64,000 bases of DNA, taken from contig NC_080421.1 in NCBI RefSeq assembly GCF_029873635.1, forward strand, positions 41,831,120 through 41,895,119. Direction: 5' to 3'. The notes under the pieces are model-generated. The model was not told the origin of the DNA, searched no databases, and saw nothing but the letters and a program-made list of their open reading frames with translations. The position numbers and the translations under genes were made by a program. Source of the stretch: Malania oleifera. Lineage: Eukaryota > Streptophyta > Magnoliopsida > Santalales > Ximeniaceae. Within the stretch, counting starts at the first letter, position 1. Every line of letters starts with the position of its first letter. This document shows positions 33,455-46,119 of this stretch, piece after piece.

Positions 33455-33713
33455 CATATCGCATCACATGATCATACACGACATGCACATACATACATAG
33501 ACATGCATGCGTGCTCATGCTCGCATCCATCCATCCATACAGAAAGACTAGCTAACAACTACGTACTCACCTGCGAGCGCGGCTTCCGCTCTCCACGGAG
33601 AGAGAGATCGGGAGAGAAGGAGATCGAAGAAGAATTAGAATAAGAAAAAGAACAGCGTTGCCCAGCCAATCACGACGTCCCACGTCAGCCCGCTGCGTCT
33701 CGCTGCCACGTAA

Positions 33714-34166
33714 TCACACATGTAAGAACCGAGCGAGCTGCGTCGGGTTGACAATGCCAGGCAAGTGGGCCCCATCTGACTTCAGCAGACTCGCTACTTC
33801 CACGTACCTATCGTGCTGTTCCACGCCCGGCTCGGCCTCCTTGCTCCGGCTCGGTTCCGCTTTCCTCAACTCGGCGACCCGGGTGGCCTCGGGTCCGACC
33901 GGGTCCCACCTTTGACCGAATAGAGTTCCCTTCGTTAGGTATTCGTGAGCCAGGTACCCGGCTAGAAGCTGATTCGCCGAACTGGGCTGGACCGGTTTGG
34001 GCGAGCAGGGTTGAGCCGCCGGGGGCCTGAGTGATTTTGCGGGTGACGGCTTGAAGCCGCCGATGGCCTCTCTTTCTTTGCGCTTATTGGGCGCGCCGTG
34101 CGTCGCGGCTCGGTGCATCGTCGTTTTGTGCATTCGCCGTTGGATGCATGCCACGTCAGCCCACAA
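33714..34166 (-). CDS. Small plant-specific protein of unknown function
   Basis: A 150-residue single-exon ORF, much more GC-rich than its surroundings. It is basic and Pro/Ser-rich near the N-terminus (GGFKPSPAKSLRPPAAQPCS). Then come conserved-looking blocks SSANQLLAGYLAHEYLTKGT and LFGQRWDP, a variable charged linker, and a C-terminal block YVEVASLLKSDGAHLPGIVN followed by PTQLARFL. I recognise these blocks from uncharacterised plant proteins but know no biochemical function. No signal peptide or membrane segment is seen. The first ATG (34166) is assumed; a second in-frame ATG lies 11 codons later (34133). A TATA box at 34538-34547, a pyrimidine-rich leader and a short upstream ORF fit a real transcription unit. 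No intron is needed to complete the protein. Confidence 0.75.
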   Translation of the reverse strand: MWADVACIQRRMHKTTMHRAATHGAPNKRKEREAIGGFKPSPAKSLRPPAAQPCSPKPVQPSSANQLLAGYLAHEYLTKGTLFGQRWDPVGPEATRVAELRKAEPSRSKEAEPGVEQHDRYVEVASLLKSDGAHLPGIVNPTQLARFLHV

Positions 34167-34322
34167 AGCGTCAAAATCTACCGGAATTGGTGGAGGGGAT
34201 GTTTGATTAACGGGAAAAAGTAAAAAAATAAAAATAAAAATGGTTCACTCTTAATGGGCGGCAACAGTAAACTGTCGAAGGTCTCAAGGGTAAATTTGTT
34301 AAAAAAAAATAGAAAAAAAAAT

Positions 34323-34382
34323 TCAAAGAGGAAGTGAAAAGGAGAGAGAATTAAATGAGGGAAACCGAAAAGGGCGGATCAT
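34323..34382 (-). other. Upstream ORF in the 5' leader (19 codons plus stop)
   Basis: In the predicted leader of the small gene, an ATG at 34382 opens a 19-codon frame (starts MIRPFRFPSF) ending at TGA 34325-34323, about 156 bp before the main start. It could lower translation of the main ORF. Confidence 0.45.
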
Positions 34383-34537
34383 CGGGCTAATCAACGGAAA
34401 CCGGCGTTCACACGGCGGCCTAGCGGCGTTTCCGCCACTGACGGAGGAGAGAAATTAGAGAGAAAAAAAACCTATCAGCGAGAGAGAGAACGATAGAAGA
34501 GCGATTGAGAGAATGGAGAATGAGGCAGGGCCCTGCG

Positions 34538-34547
34538 GTATATATAC
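34538..34547 (-). promoter_or_regulatory. TATA box of the small gene
   Basis: GTATATATAC lies about 370 bp upstream of the ATG and is followed on the minus strand by CT-rich (Y-patch-like) sequence around 34500-34440. Transcription would start near 34510. Confidence 0.6.
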
Positions 34548-34559
34548 AGGGGCAGTTAA

Positions 34560-36667
34560 CAGATTACCCCGCCCTTTGGATAAAATTACAGGAATACCAT
34601 ATGTGAAATGACGAAAGTGCCCTTTCCACTTTAAATATTATTATTTTATTTTTTTTGCCATTTTTAAGATTGCCAGGCGGGGAAGTAATCAATGATGCAT
34701 TCATCTTTATATATGGAAATTGAAAATAGATTCCCACTTTAATCACAAGAATAACATTTTATTTTCTTTTTTTTTTTAATAAAAAAATAATAATACCTTC
34801 ATCTTGAATTCGGGAGGATGGATTGAATTTATGTGAATTTTAATTAAATATCATTAAAAATGTATAAGATTTAAAAAAAAAAAAACAGTTTAAATTTAAA
34901 GCTTGAAATTTATATTTTTAAATATTATCTTATTTTATTTTTGAGAGTTTAGAATTCAGATATTAAATTAAATTTGTATGAATTTGAATAAAATATAATA
35001 TAAAATTATTTTTCAGATTCACGTAACTTTTAGATTTGACAAAATAGTTAAAAATTCATTAATCCGAACCAAGTTTAACCCTGTTTAAATTGACTCATAA
35101 TCAATCCATGCATTAAATGAGTCGTATATGATTTAAACTTTTTTATCCATCCATAAATGATTTGGTTGACGAATTTTAGATTTTATCCGATGGATATTAC
35201 TAATGTCTAAATTCATAAATAATTTCATATTTCATGCTTACCGGATATTATTCCAACCATCTTAAACTCAATTGGCCAAGGCCTAGGTCTTTCTCATGCC
35301 CACATTCATATTAAAGCCCAAATACTTAATTCTCGTGATAAAAAAAGTTTAAAAATTTGTTATCTAAATTTTTTTTTAAAAAAATAATTTTGTGATTGGT
35401 TATTAAATGTTTAATAATTTACCAAATTATAATTATAAAAATAACTTCAATTATTCTGTTATGAAATGGATTGTTCATTGGATAGGAGTGACATATATCT
35501 ATCATCTGCCACAAATTATCTTATCTGAATCACCATAAATCTATCACTTAGATGAATCATATATGGACTGTAATTTCCCCACCTGATAATTCGCCTAATT
35601 TGTCACGAATTATCCGACAAGATCCATTTTTCCAGGTTTAATAAATTCAAATTCGAACATTTCATCCAAATACAAGGTTTGATTTTTAAGTTTTAGATTT
35701 AAATTTGTGTGATTTTTAACTGCATTTAACATAATCTCGTATCATGGTATTGCATCGGTTGAAATCCACACATCTGAATTCTTATTCAATATTTAAATCC
35801 TAAGGTATTGTTTGGGAGAATGAATCTGGAGGCTTGAAATTAGATTTATATAGATTTAAAAGAAATTCAATATAATTTTATATTAGAGTTGTCTAAATTC
35901 ATATAAATTTAAATTCAAATCACGAAGTTTATACTTTTAAATACACATCTTCTCTTTGTTTCCTAAGCCTCTAGCGAGTTACAGATTAAAAATATGTTAC
36001 ATACATAACACATGATTAAAAATGTATAATTTTAATTCATATCTCTACTATTAATTAAGAGAAATTTAGGAATTTTTTAATAATGCTTTTTTATTTAGTC
36101 AACTTTACCAAAAATGCTCTCATTTTAAATTGTTTTATAATTGTAATATTCACAAATCTAGTACGTAATTTAATAAATTATTATTTTTGAAATGTAAAAA
36201 AAAATATTTATAATTTTCCATTATTTCTTAGAAAAAATAATTTTAAAACATGGGAAAATTTAAACAAATCGTTTTGACTTTGCATTTCCTTTTCTCTTAA
36301 AAAATAGTAAATTATAAAATATGAGACACAAACTACTATATTTAGATATTTTAAATATAATTTATTTTTAAAAAAGATATAATGTTTTTCATAATCAAGT
36401 TTATAAATTAAAATATGGACACTCAAAATTTTCTATTTATAATTGTAAAAAATGGATAGAGATACATAATAATATACAATAGAGCATAAAATACTGAGAT
36501 GCAATGAATCAGAAAAATATAAGATAAAACTAGACATAGATAATTCAAAAGCCCGCTCACCCTTGCAGCTCATCCAAACTGACCCAAAAATAATTTGGAA
36601 TGGCATGTGGCTCCCTTGATGGGTCCAACTTATAATCCTAATATGTGGGTAGACTACAAATCATGTG
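34560..36667. other. Intergenic, AT-rich, no gene seen
   Basis: No recognisable coding sequence, LTR or inverted repeat was found. Diverged repeats of the type 'AAATTTGTATGAATTTGAAT' occur at about 34960-35000 and 35870-35900 and may be decayed MITEs. Confidence 0.5.
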
Positions 36668-37030
36668 GAGTTACTTATGAAAATATTAAGAAAAAAAATA
36701 TAAAATATAAATATAAATGGGTGAAAAAAAAATTTACAATTTTGAATTCAACTGACTTTTCAAAATTTGGTTGAGTATTGAAAAAAAAAAAAAACAAAAA
36801 CAAAAAATAACATAACTGACTTTCCAAAAGTCTGGTCTAAGGGCTGCCAGTTGTGCATTAAAAAATAATAATAAAAACCAACAAATCTAACTTTTGAAAA
36901 GTTGGTTATGAACAAAATCTACTCCCCGCTCCTTCCCAAGGTAACTGCATGAAAAAAAAATTAATACAAGTCAAAACCGACTTTTGAAAAGTCGATTTTG
37001 ACATGCACCTAATGACTAGTAGGTAAACCC
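36668..37030. repeat. Left terminal inverted repeat of the MULE
   Basis: It matches the reverse complement of 48260-48640, clearest around 36715-36840 (AAATGGGTG ... CAATTTTGAATTCAAC ... TTGGTTGAGTATT). It contains four GACTTTTNNAAAGTC-like palindromes near 36757, 36821, 36890 and 36980. Confidence 0.75.
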
Positions 37031-37271
37031 ATGCACGTATTTCCTAACCTCCCTCTCTTCTAGCTACCCGCATGCCCCATCTCCCCCCACCCAATACTAT
37101 TTATCTTCCTTCATCCTTCCACTTCCCATTCATCCTTTCTCTTTACTTCTTTCTTTTCCTTCTTCTTCCTTTCTCTTCCAGCCTTCCTCAACATCTTCAA
37201 GTGTTGTGTGAACTTATTGCATATTTACTCTTCCAATTGCTCTCTTTCTTAATTTATATTAAAAATTCAAA

Positions 37272-39850
37272 ATGACGTCAAGTTTATCAGCTAACAAAGT
37301 TACAGTCTTATTATACATCGACGGTGAGATTATACATGGATCGATCGATATTGGGTACATCACAGGGCCAATGAAGGCAATTCGAGTTAGAAGAAGGATG
37401 AAATTAGAGAGTTTGAAACGGAAAATATATAAAGGATTAAATATTGATCCGAATGAGTACATGTTTGAATTGAGTTTGAGTTATCCACAACAAGGGGTTG
37501 GTGGAAATTTAGTGTATATCAATGTCCCAATAAAAGATGATGCATATGTTTTAATTGTGTTGGACTCGCTAAGCTCTTGTCCTGACGTGTATATAATTGA
37601 GATTTTTGTTAAACACATTATTCAAAGCAGGAATATAAGTTAAGCTCCAACTGTGCAGAGGGAAGCATTTCTCCATCCTCAATCATATAATACGATATTG
37701 TTGTGAAAAGCAAACTATTTGATCACCTTTCACAAGTGATGGTAGCTTTAGGTTTGAACGACGTCCTCGGCACATAGTTTCAGCCAGAATTCTTGTCAAG
37801 AAAGTTTGGACGTGGGGAGGATAATTTCCAGGGATTCAATGTGGGATGCAGTTTTAATCACGAACCACAAAAATCAACTGAGTATAGGCATGACCAAAGT
37901 TCAGTCGGAGTTGTGTCTATACTAAGCTCCCAAACATGTTTGTCCATTATTACAAACAAGAGGAGGGCATACACGGTCCAGCCAATGTAATCTGACATAG
38001 AGTGTGACCGTTAATTAGATGAAAAATATGATTTAAAAGAGGATTTTGAAGAGGCAGACGCATAGGTCGATGAGGTCAATGGACTGAATGATATGGGGTT
38101 CAACATGAAGTTGTCATGCCTCCTAAGAACACAATTGTGGGTCAGGGATGGGTATACAATGTGCCACCATCAGTGTACATGATCGATGTCAAAGTCGATT
38201 ATATTTGAACTCAATTTGAAAGTTCCCTTGAGGGCACTCGATGAGACGGTGTCTTAGAATTTTGCAAAGGTATGAATTTTCAACACAAAGAATTATTTGA
38301 TCCACTATGTGCGCATCTATGCGCAAACACACCACAACTTCAAGGTGGTGCATTCTAGCTCAACAACATAGGTGGTTAGGTGCAAGGCAGACGAGAGTTG
38401 CACTTAGAAGTTGTGTGTCTGTCAAAACAAAAAGCACGGACTCTTTGAAATTGCACAGTACAAAGGGCCCCATACATGCATCAATAAGACTCTCTCGCAA
38501 GACCACCCATAATTGAAGTCGACTTTAGTTGCACATGAAATCATAGAAATTATTAAGGGTGATACTAGTGCTTCAATTGTAGCTTTGCAAGCACATGTGA
38601 TGTTAGAGTACCAATACCATGTATCCTATAGAAAGGTATGACTCGGGAAGCAAATGATAGTTGCAAGGGTTTTTGGAGACTGGGATCTTTCATATCAAAT
38701 GTTGCTAAAGTGGATGCATGCTATGTGTGAATCAAATCCTGGTATAAAGGTAAAGTGGGTATGGAAAGAAATTCTTGATGCTAACAACTCCACTAGTTTT
38801 ACATGTGTTTTCTGGTCATTTATAGCATTAATTGAGGGATTTCGTCATTGTCCTTTAGTTCTTTGTGTGGATGGAACGCATTTATACGGGAAATATAAAG
38901 GTAAATTGCTAATTGCAACGACTTTTGACGCAAACCAATAAATATTTCTTGTAGGGTTCGCATTTGTTGAGTAGGAGAGTTTACAAACATGGTCCTAGTT
39001 TCTTTAGTGCATTCAGGATAAAGTGACTGACCACGATAATTTGTGTCTTATATTAGACAGACACCTTGGTATTATTGGTGTCATTCGTCAAAATGTTGAC
39101 TAGAAATTGCCGCATGCACATCATAGGTTTTGCTTGCATCATGTCATTAGTAACTCCAATAAGAAGGTGCACAATACCATGCTGAAGTAGATAGTTGAAA
39201 TAGCTAGTTGGGAACACCAAGTTAGGAAAGTCAATAGTCCGATGGAAAGGATACTAACAAAAGGTGGGCCAGCTATGAAATCTTCTTTTGAAGAGAACCC
39301 TCTACACATGTGGACGCAATGCCATAATGGTGGTCGAAGGTATGGAAATATGACTACAAATCTGGTTGAATATTTTAATGTCATCCCAAAAGGAACTCCT
39401 AGTTTATCGATAACTTCCATTGTAAAAATGATGTTTTATCACATTACGCATTACTTCAGTCTCCAGTGGGAGGCATCTTGCCAAGTGATTGAGTCGAGGA
39501 ATGGTTACGCCCTATATATATTTGTTGTTGCAAATGCAGAGGAGGCAAATGGCGTATGCTGGACATGAGGTTATAAACTTTAATATTGAAAGGGGATTGT
39601 TCAGTATTCAAACTGCACTGTGCCAGCCAAATAAGGGTCAAAATGTTCAAATCGTTGACTTGTTAAGGATACTACCATGCTTGCAGAGGACAACAAACCA
39701 CAATCAGCATAGCAGAGGACAACAATCAACAAACCTACAACAGACTCTTCCACCATCACCATGGCAAACAACAATCAAGGCACAACAGAGGACAACAAGG
39801 CATTGTAGAGAATTAACAAGGATTCCTTTGGGAATAAAAGATCTTTTTTG
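37272..39850 (+). pseudogene. MuDR/MULE transposase, broken
   Basis: The first open part (37272-37643, 123 codons, MTSSLSANKVTVLLYIDGEI) is the N-terminal region found in plant MuDR transposases. After many stops and shifts the MULE catalytic domain appears at 38654-39000: HCPLVLCVDGTHLYGKYKGK (first acidic residue in VDGTHL), then LLIATTFDANQ, and ILDRHLGIIGVI (second acidic residue) near 39055. The region 39242-39568 reads LHMWTQCHNGGRRYGNMTTN and VEYFNVIPKG, then a start of the SWIM region (HEVINFNIERGLFSIQ). The SWIM zinc ligands are not found; Copia element F starts at 39890. Not functional. Confidence 0.8.
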
Positions 39851-39889
39851 GTAGGACTGGTGTCCATTGATTCAGATTATATGGGAAGT

Positions 39890-40023
39890 TGTTAGCTCTA
39901 GAATAAGTTTATAAAATGGATTGTAACAACACAGTTGAATGCAATAAGAAAACTAATTAAATATTGAAGTCATTGAGCTCTCTATTTGGCACTTGATAAC
40001 TGTGTTTAGCAATTACTTTAACA
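39890..40023 (+). repeat. 5' LTR of element F (134 bp)
   Basis: Starts TGTTAGCTCTAGAATAAG and ends CTTTAACA immediately before the PBS. Being only 134 bp, it is similar in size to the LTR of element E. Confidence 0.7.
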
Positions 40024-40065
40024 TGGTATCATAGCTTGTATGAGACTCACGTCCTGCATATTTCC

Positions 40066-42990
40066 ATGGCTTCCAATGACTCTTCACCCAGCTCCACAAC
40101 ATAGCATCCACCTTTCATGGTTTCCAACCCCGCCCTCAATTCTACTAGCCACTTCATCACCATAAATCTAACCATTGACAATTTCCTTCTCTAGAAGGCA
40201 CAAATGGTACCCTTTCTTAAGGGCCATCAACTCTTTGGTCATGTGGATGGCTCATCTCCTATGCCTCCTCTCATGATCAACAATGCTCCCAATCTTGATT
40301 ATACTCAGTGGGTCTTACATGACCAACTCATCCTCTCTGCCATTAATTCATCTCTGTCGGACTAGGTGCTAGCCCAAGTTTTTAACTGTGACATTACTCA
40401 AGATGCTTGGACGACTTTACAAACTCTTTTTTCTTATCAATGCACTGCTCATGTCATGCTGACTCAATATCAATTGGCCACTCTCAAAAAGGGCTCTGAG
40501 TCCATTACATATTATTTTCATAGAGCTAAGACGTTGGCTACCTTCTTAGGCTTGCTAGGCAGCCCCTTTCCCCTTCTGAATTTTCAGTTTACTTACTTAC
40601 TGGACTTGGTACAGATTATGATCCCTTGGTCACCTCTCTCACAACTTAAGCTGAACCTCTCTCACCACAACAAATATATAGCTTCTTGCTTACACATGAA
40701 TCTCGGTTAGCCCATCAAACCCAGACAATGCTCACTACTAATTCTCTAGCTACCCACAATACCTCAGTCAAATCTCCTTACTAGTTAGTTCCTCATCTCA
40801 GGGTAGAGGCTCTCGGTTGTCTTGTGGTTGACGTGGAGGAGGTAGGTACAATCCTTCCTTCTTCTCCACTTGGCCTGATAATAGATTTTGTGTTATGTGT
40901 GTCATAAACCCAGCCACTTTGCCTTGGTATGTTACCATAGATTTGATCACAACTATCAATCAGCTCCACCTCCCTCATTATCTGCAAGCATCACCACTCT
41001 TCATTTGACCCCACAAAATACTCATTCTTGGTTTCCCAACACTGTTGCAACTCATCATTTCACCTCAAATTTTAGCAACCTAAACTTGTATTCTTCTTCA
41101 TATTAGGGCTCGGATTAAGTCATCATTGGAGATTATTCTACAATGCCTATACATCACATAAGTTCTACTGACCTACACACTCCCTCTGGAAAATTTCTCC
41201 TTTCTCAACTTCTCCATGTCCCTTTAATTATAAAAAAATTTGTTGTCTGTCCGTAAATTTTGCTATGACAATTATGTTTACTTTGAGTTTCATTCCAATT
41301 ATTTTCTTGTGAAGGATTTACAAACTCAAGGGGTTTTACTTCAGGGAACCGTTGAAAATGGCTTGTATGCCTTACCTACAACTACCACCACCTCAGCTTC
41401 AGGTTTAGCCTCTGCCTCTCCTCAAGCACACATTGGTGAATGCACTTCCTCGTACCATTGGCACCTTCAACTTGGACATCCATCCCCAAAAATTACCTCC
41501 TTCATCATTAGATAGTTTAAGCTTCCAATAAACTCTCCCAAGACTGTTTCACATTGCTCAGCATGTTATCAAGGAAAAGTTCATGCTCTTCCTCATCATA
41601 CATCACTCTCTAGGTCCTTACATCCATTTGAATTACACTTCCTAGATGTGTAGTGTCTGGCCCCTATTTTATCCTTGACTGGTTGTAAATTTTACTTGTC
41701 TATCATTGACGATTTCCTTAAATATATTTGGTGTTTTCTGATCCAATCTAAATATGACGTTTCTTCATTTTTTCTTGCCTTTTTACATTATGTCATTAAT
41801 TACTTTTCCTCAAAAATTAAAATTGTGCAAACGGATGGTGGTGGTGAAATTAGACCATTCAAGCAACTGCTTCAATCATTTTTTATTATTCATCGCCTCA
41901 CGTGTCCATATTCACACGCTCAAAATGGGACAGTTGAGCGCCATCACCGTCATATAGTTGAAACCGGACTATCTCTTTAACTCAGGCATCTATAACAAAA
42001 TATTGGTCTGGGGCATTTTAAACTTAGATTTATCTTATAAATAGAATGCCCACACCGGTTTTAAAAAATAAGTCTTTTTTTTCAACCACTTTATAAGAAA
42101 AAAAAAAAAACATGATTACAATTTTCTTTGAACCTTTGGCGTAGCATGTTGGCCAAATTTGCGCCCATACAATCATCATAAATTGGACATTAGATTCAAA
42201 CTCTATGTGTTTATAAGCTACAACCTAGATCATAAGGGATATTGATGTCTTAAACTCCCATCGAATCGAGCCGGGTCTACATCTTTAGGGATGTAATTTT
42301 CAATGAAAACCATTTTCCATTTCAGCAATCTTTCAAGATTTTGTCCAACACCTCATAGCCCATGCCCATTTATCCTCTTCTCTTCGTCTTATTCACCTAT
42401 AGACTTCCCCCACTGCATCTTCGTCAGATCCACACTCACCTGCCTCCCAACCCATCCCTCTCTTGCCACCTCACATCTCCTAACTGCCCACTGGGTCTAC
42501 ATCATCTTCGAACTCCTCACCTGACACCACACAAGACCTTTCTCCCTCATTAAGCTTATTAAAACCCCAAAATTCCCAACATGAGGATTTCTGTCCCTCG
42601 ATTCCAGCCATTCCACCATATTTGTCTCATCCAATACAGTCTTTAAACACTCATTCGATGATCACTTGTGCTAAGGTGAACACCTCCTGCCCTCTTAAAC
42701 ACACTAATAGTACAATTACTTGGCCCACCCAAAAACCAACACTTTCCCCTTTCACTCACCACCACTCCTCATGCTATTCCAGAAGAACCTACTTCCTACA
42801 CTAAGGCCTCAAAATTTCCTAGAATGGCGAAAGGCTATGAAATTGGAATTTCAAGCTCTACTACTCAATCACATATGGGACTTGGTCCCTTCAATTACTT
42901 CTCTCAATGTTTTGGGTCCCAAGTGGATACTCAAAACCAAGAGGAATGCTGATGGCAGTTTAGAACAACGAAAAGAACGTGATGGGGATC
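40066..42990 (+). pseudogene. Copia gag-pol of element F, broken
   Basis: Gag begins MASNDSSPSSTT at 40066 and includes CDITQDAWTTLQTLFSYQ and LKKGSESITYYFHRAKTLA. A knuckle remnant CYVCHKPSHFALVCYHR lies near 40888-40938. Pre-integrase: SYHWHLQLGHPSPKI. Integrase: IVQTDGGGE and CPYSHAQNGTVERHHRHIVE. RT start: WDLVPSITSLNVLGPKWILK and KRNADGSLEQRKER near 42960. Numerous stops and frameshifts. Confidence 0.8.
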
Positions 42991-43128
42991 AGCTGCCTTT
43001 ACCCTTGTCCTTCGCCAACACGGTGACACATGGACGGCTACCTAATGTCCACATTGGTTTATAATTCTTGTAGGTATACATGGAGTATCTTGAAGATTTT
43101 CAACATGAGAATACCTGAGTTGACATGC

Positions 43129-44160
43129 TGTTGTAAGTTCAAGTTTGAGACCTATGTGGGCCCCACATGGCTTCATGGGACCCACAAGGATTGGGCCTCC
43201 CTTAACATATGTTTTATATTTAATTTGTAAAATGCAAGCATGTTTTGTTCCCCCATGATTTGTAAGCCATGATTATTCACCCCATGCTTTGTTCCCCCAT
43301 GATTTGTAAGCCATGATTATTCCCCCCATGCTTTGTTTCCCATGCTTGCCCTAAGTTAAGTCTATAAATAGCCTTCTTATTGTAAGCACACAGATGAAGA
43401 AGTTTGAATATATTGAAGTTTTCCATTGTTAAGCTTGTCAAGCTTGTTCCTCTCTTTGTAAGTGAGTAGTGTGAGGTTACAATGTTCTCTTAGGAGATCA
43501 AGTGGTGAGAGACCACTAATCTATCCAGTGACTCCATCATCCCCTCTTCCATCTTACACTCCAACGACCTCCATCAACACCACTCAGCCATCACCAACAT
43601 ACACTCGATGGCTCCTTTCTTTATACACCGACACGACTATTATCCATACACTCTGGTGCTACGTTTATCTTGTGACTCCAAGCTTGCACGAAGGATTTAT
43701 GGTGTGATCCAACTATGTGTTGAACAACGTCAATCCATCCACCAAATCTCTTGGTAACTCTAGAAATTGTGTGAACCCTTAATTCATTTTGTGTAAGCCT
43801 TTACTAAAATATGAAATTCCATATTTGACTAGCACATTTGAACCATTAGATTTCAATATTAATACTTGCAAGTTAAAATCAATTGTATGAATGTTAGTTT
43901 GCTAATATAGAACATACATTCTTGAATTTCTGAAATAGCATTTCTTCCGCATATAATTTGATTCCTTTGTGAATGCCCAATTGGGACGTAATTTCTGGAC
44001 AACACATACACCTTTTCAAAATCCGACAACTTGTGAAAGGTAGCATAATTTATAATGTTTAAATTTGGTTAATTGAATTCTTAATCCAAAGTATTTGATT
44101 GAATGTGCTTGTGTGAGGGTTGAACCGTAGGACTAGGTCGACCAATCCCATCCTACATCA
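43129..44160 (+). repeat. 5' LTR of element G (about 1.03 kb)
   Basis: It likely starts TGTTGTAAGTTCAAG and ends CCTACATCA just before the PBS; the left edge is uncertain. TATAAATAGCC at 43362-43372 is a strong TATA box. A 44-bp tandem repeat (43241 and 43285, with a partial third copy at 43329) lies just upstream of it. Confidence 0.65.
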
Positions 44161-44589
44161 TCTAGGTATTAGAGCCTAGGTTGAGTTAGGTGAACCCTCT
44201 AAATTCCAGCATCTTCATTTCTAGGCCGCTGAGTTTATGTGTATTTTTATCTATCAAGAACTTCCCATATTCAAAAACGTAAAACACAAAAGTTGTGAGA
44301 AATTCTATTAAATTTATTTTGACACCAAGATCACCATATTTGGAGTTTTCTAGAAAAAGTTATGTCCTAAATACCGAAGGGTGTTCGCAGGTAAAAACCC
44401 CATTAGTAGCTCTCAGGATTTTAGAAAAACGAGCGACGATTTTTTCTAAAACAACCCACCTATACTTTGGATTTTGGATATTTGGAGCTATAGTATAGTT
44501 AGGTTTAGAGATAAAACCTCCAAGGAGGATGATTATGGTTTTTGATGACATACTGAACCAGGAATCGTTATCATGGTCGTAGGAATGAT

Positions 44590-46110
44590 ATGGAACATGA
44601 TATACTCTTAGATGACCTACAAGACCAAGTCCATGTCTTAACTAAAGACTTGATCAATGCATTTACAAGAATTGAGAGGTTAGAAGCTAGTTTAGTTACT
44701 ACCCCACCTCCAGAAAATTTAGGACAACCCCTTAAGGTTGACAATGAGCTTGCTACCCATCACTTTAGGGAGCGAAACCATCCTCTAAGAAAAGGACACC
44801 ACCCCAAGAACAACCTCCCATTCCTCCCCCACAAAGGCCAAATGCTCCTAGAAGGTTCCAACGTCATGACCCTTATGTTCCACACTGGAATAACGAGGAT
44901 TATGATGAAGAGGAATTCAAACCAAGGAGACCATATCGTAGGGAAAATCATGATCTGGATATGGATGTGATGAAGAGAGTAAAAATTGAAGCCCCTACAT
45001 ATGATGGTCAAATGGATCCAAAATTTTGTCAGGATTGGTTAGCTGAAATGGATTCATACTTTGATTGGTACAAGATGAATAACCCATATCGGGTGAGATT
45101 TACATAGATAAGATTAACCAGGCAAGCAAAGCTTCATTGGGTGAATGTCGAAAGACAAGAAACTTGCCTTGGTCATAGACCCATAGAACATTGGGATTTG
45201 ATGAAAAAAGATTGAAAGAAAAGTATATCCCAATCTCTTTAGGGAACGTCTCATGGATCAACTCTATAGCCTTAGGCAAGGAAATCTGAATGTGACCAAA
45301 TACATGAGCATTTGATGAACTTTCCATTGGGTGTGGTGTAGAAGAGAGCATAAGCCAATAGATTTCTAGATTTAGGATGGCTTGAAACCCGAGTTGAGGA
45401 AAGAGTTGTTTCCCCTTAATATTGACTCCCTTGAGCATGCCTTTAACTTAGCACATGACTATAAGCATATGAGTTAAACTCAAATAGGAAGGAAATTTGG
45501 AAACACCTCCAACGACACTTACCCAAGAAAGGCCTTATCATATGAGAGGCCAAGACCCACCAACATGGGTCAAGTAACTTCTAGAGGTAGCAATCCCACC
45601 GTCCAACAACCATTGGACAAAGGAAAGGCACCCATGAATGGGCCTTCAAAGCAAAATTATGGGAATGATGTGTGCTACAAGTGTCATAAGAGAGGTCACT
45701 TTGCTAAGCAATGCCCAACTAGGAATTTGGCAATTGAAAGAGTGGATGAAAAGGAAGATTCGGGAGAAGAACAACCCTATATCCTAGAGGAAGTAGCAAG
45801 TCAGGATGAGTTGTCCACCGAGGAAGATGAAAATTTTAATTTGAATGTTATAAGATGCATCATGCCGACTCCTCGAGAACAAGAAGATTGGCACCAAACT
45901 TCTAGTTTCCATACTTACATCAAGTGTGGGAATAAAAGTTGCAAGATGATCATCGATGGTGGAAGTTGCATGAATGTAATTTCAAAATCAGCTTCAGAAA
46001 AATTGAATATGAAAGTTGAACCTCATCCCCAACCCTACAAAGTTTCTTGGGTAAATGCAACAACCATGCTCATAAGCCATAGGTGCCTAGTCCCTATCAC
46101 CCTCTGTGCA
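44590..46110 (+). pseudogene. Gypsy gag and start of protease, broken
   Basis: The N-terminal part (MEHDILLDDLQDQVHVLTKD, then an arginine-rich stretch) shifts frame before a retrotransposon gag core (PTYDGQMDPKFCQDWLAEMD, YFDWYKM). The last open frame (from 45565) has a CCHC knuckle CYKCHKRGHFAKQC and, after an acidic linker, an aspartic-protease-like IIDGGSCMNVISKSASEKL and HPQPYKVSWV. The characteristic D is present. The frame then runs into non-Gypsy sequence near 46110. Confidence 0.75.
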
Positions 46111-46119
46111 CTGTTCCAG

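Larger units (their letters stand above)
39890..42990 (+). mobile_element. Element F: Copia retrotransposon, 3'-truncated
   Basis: It begins with a short LTR (39890-40023) and a PBS (TGGTATCATAGC, 40024-40035), then gag, protease, integrase and the first part of RT in the plus direction. Around 42990 similarity stops, and neither RNase H nor a 3' LTR is found. It is inserted at the end of the MULE transposase. Confidence 0.8.
43129..46110 (+). mobile_element. Element G: Ty3/Gypsy retrotransposon, 3'-truncated
   Basis: The order is a long LTR (about 43129-44160), a PBS-like GGTATTAGAGCC (44165-44176), a broken gag, a zinc knuckle and the start of the protease. Similarity to Gypsy ends near 46110, where sequence belonging to the MULE's plant-mobile-domain gene resumes. 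RT, integrase and the 3' LTR are absent. Confidence 0.75.

Noticed and set aside
33658..33915. Plus-strand 85-codon ORF
   Set aside because: It is the GC-rich shadow of the minus-strand gene at 33714-34166.
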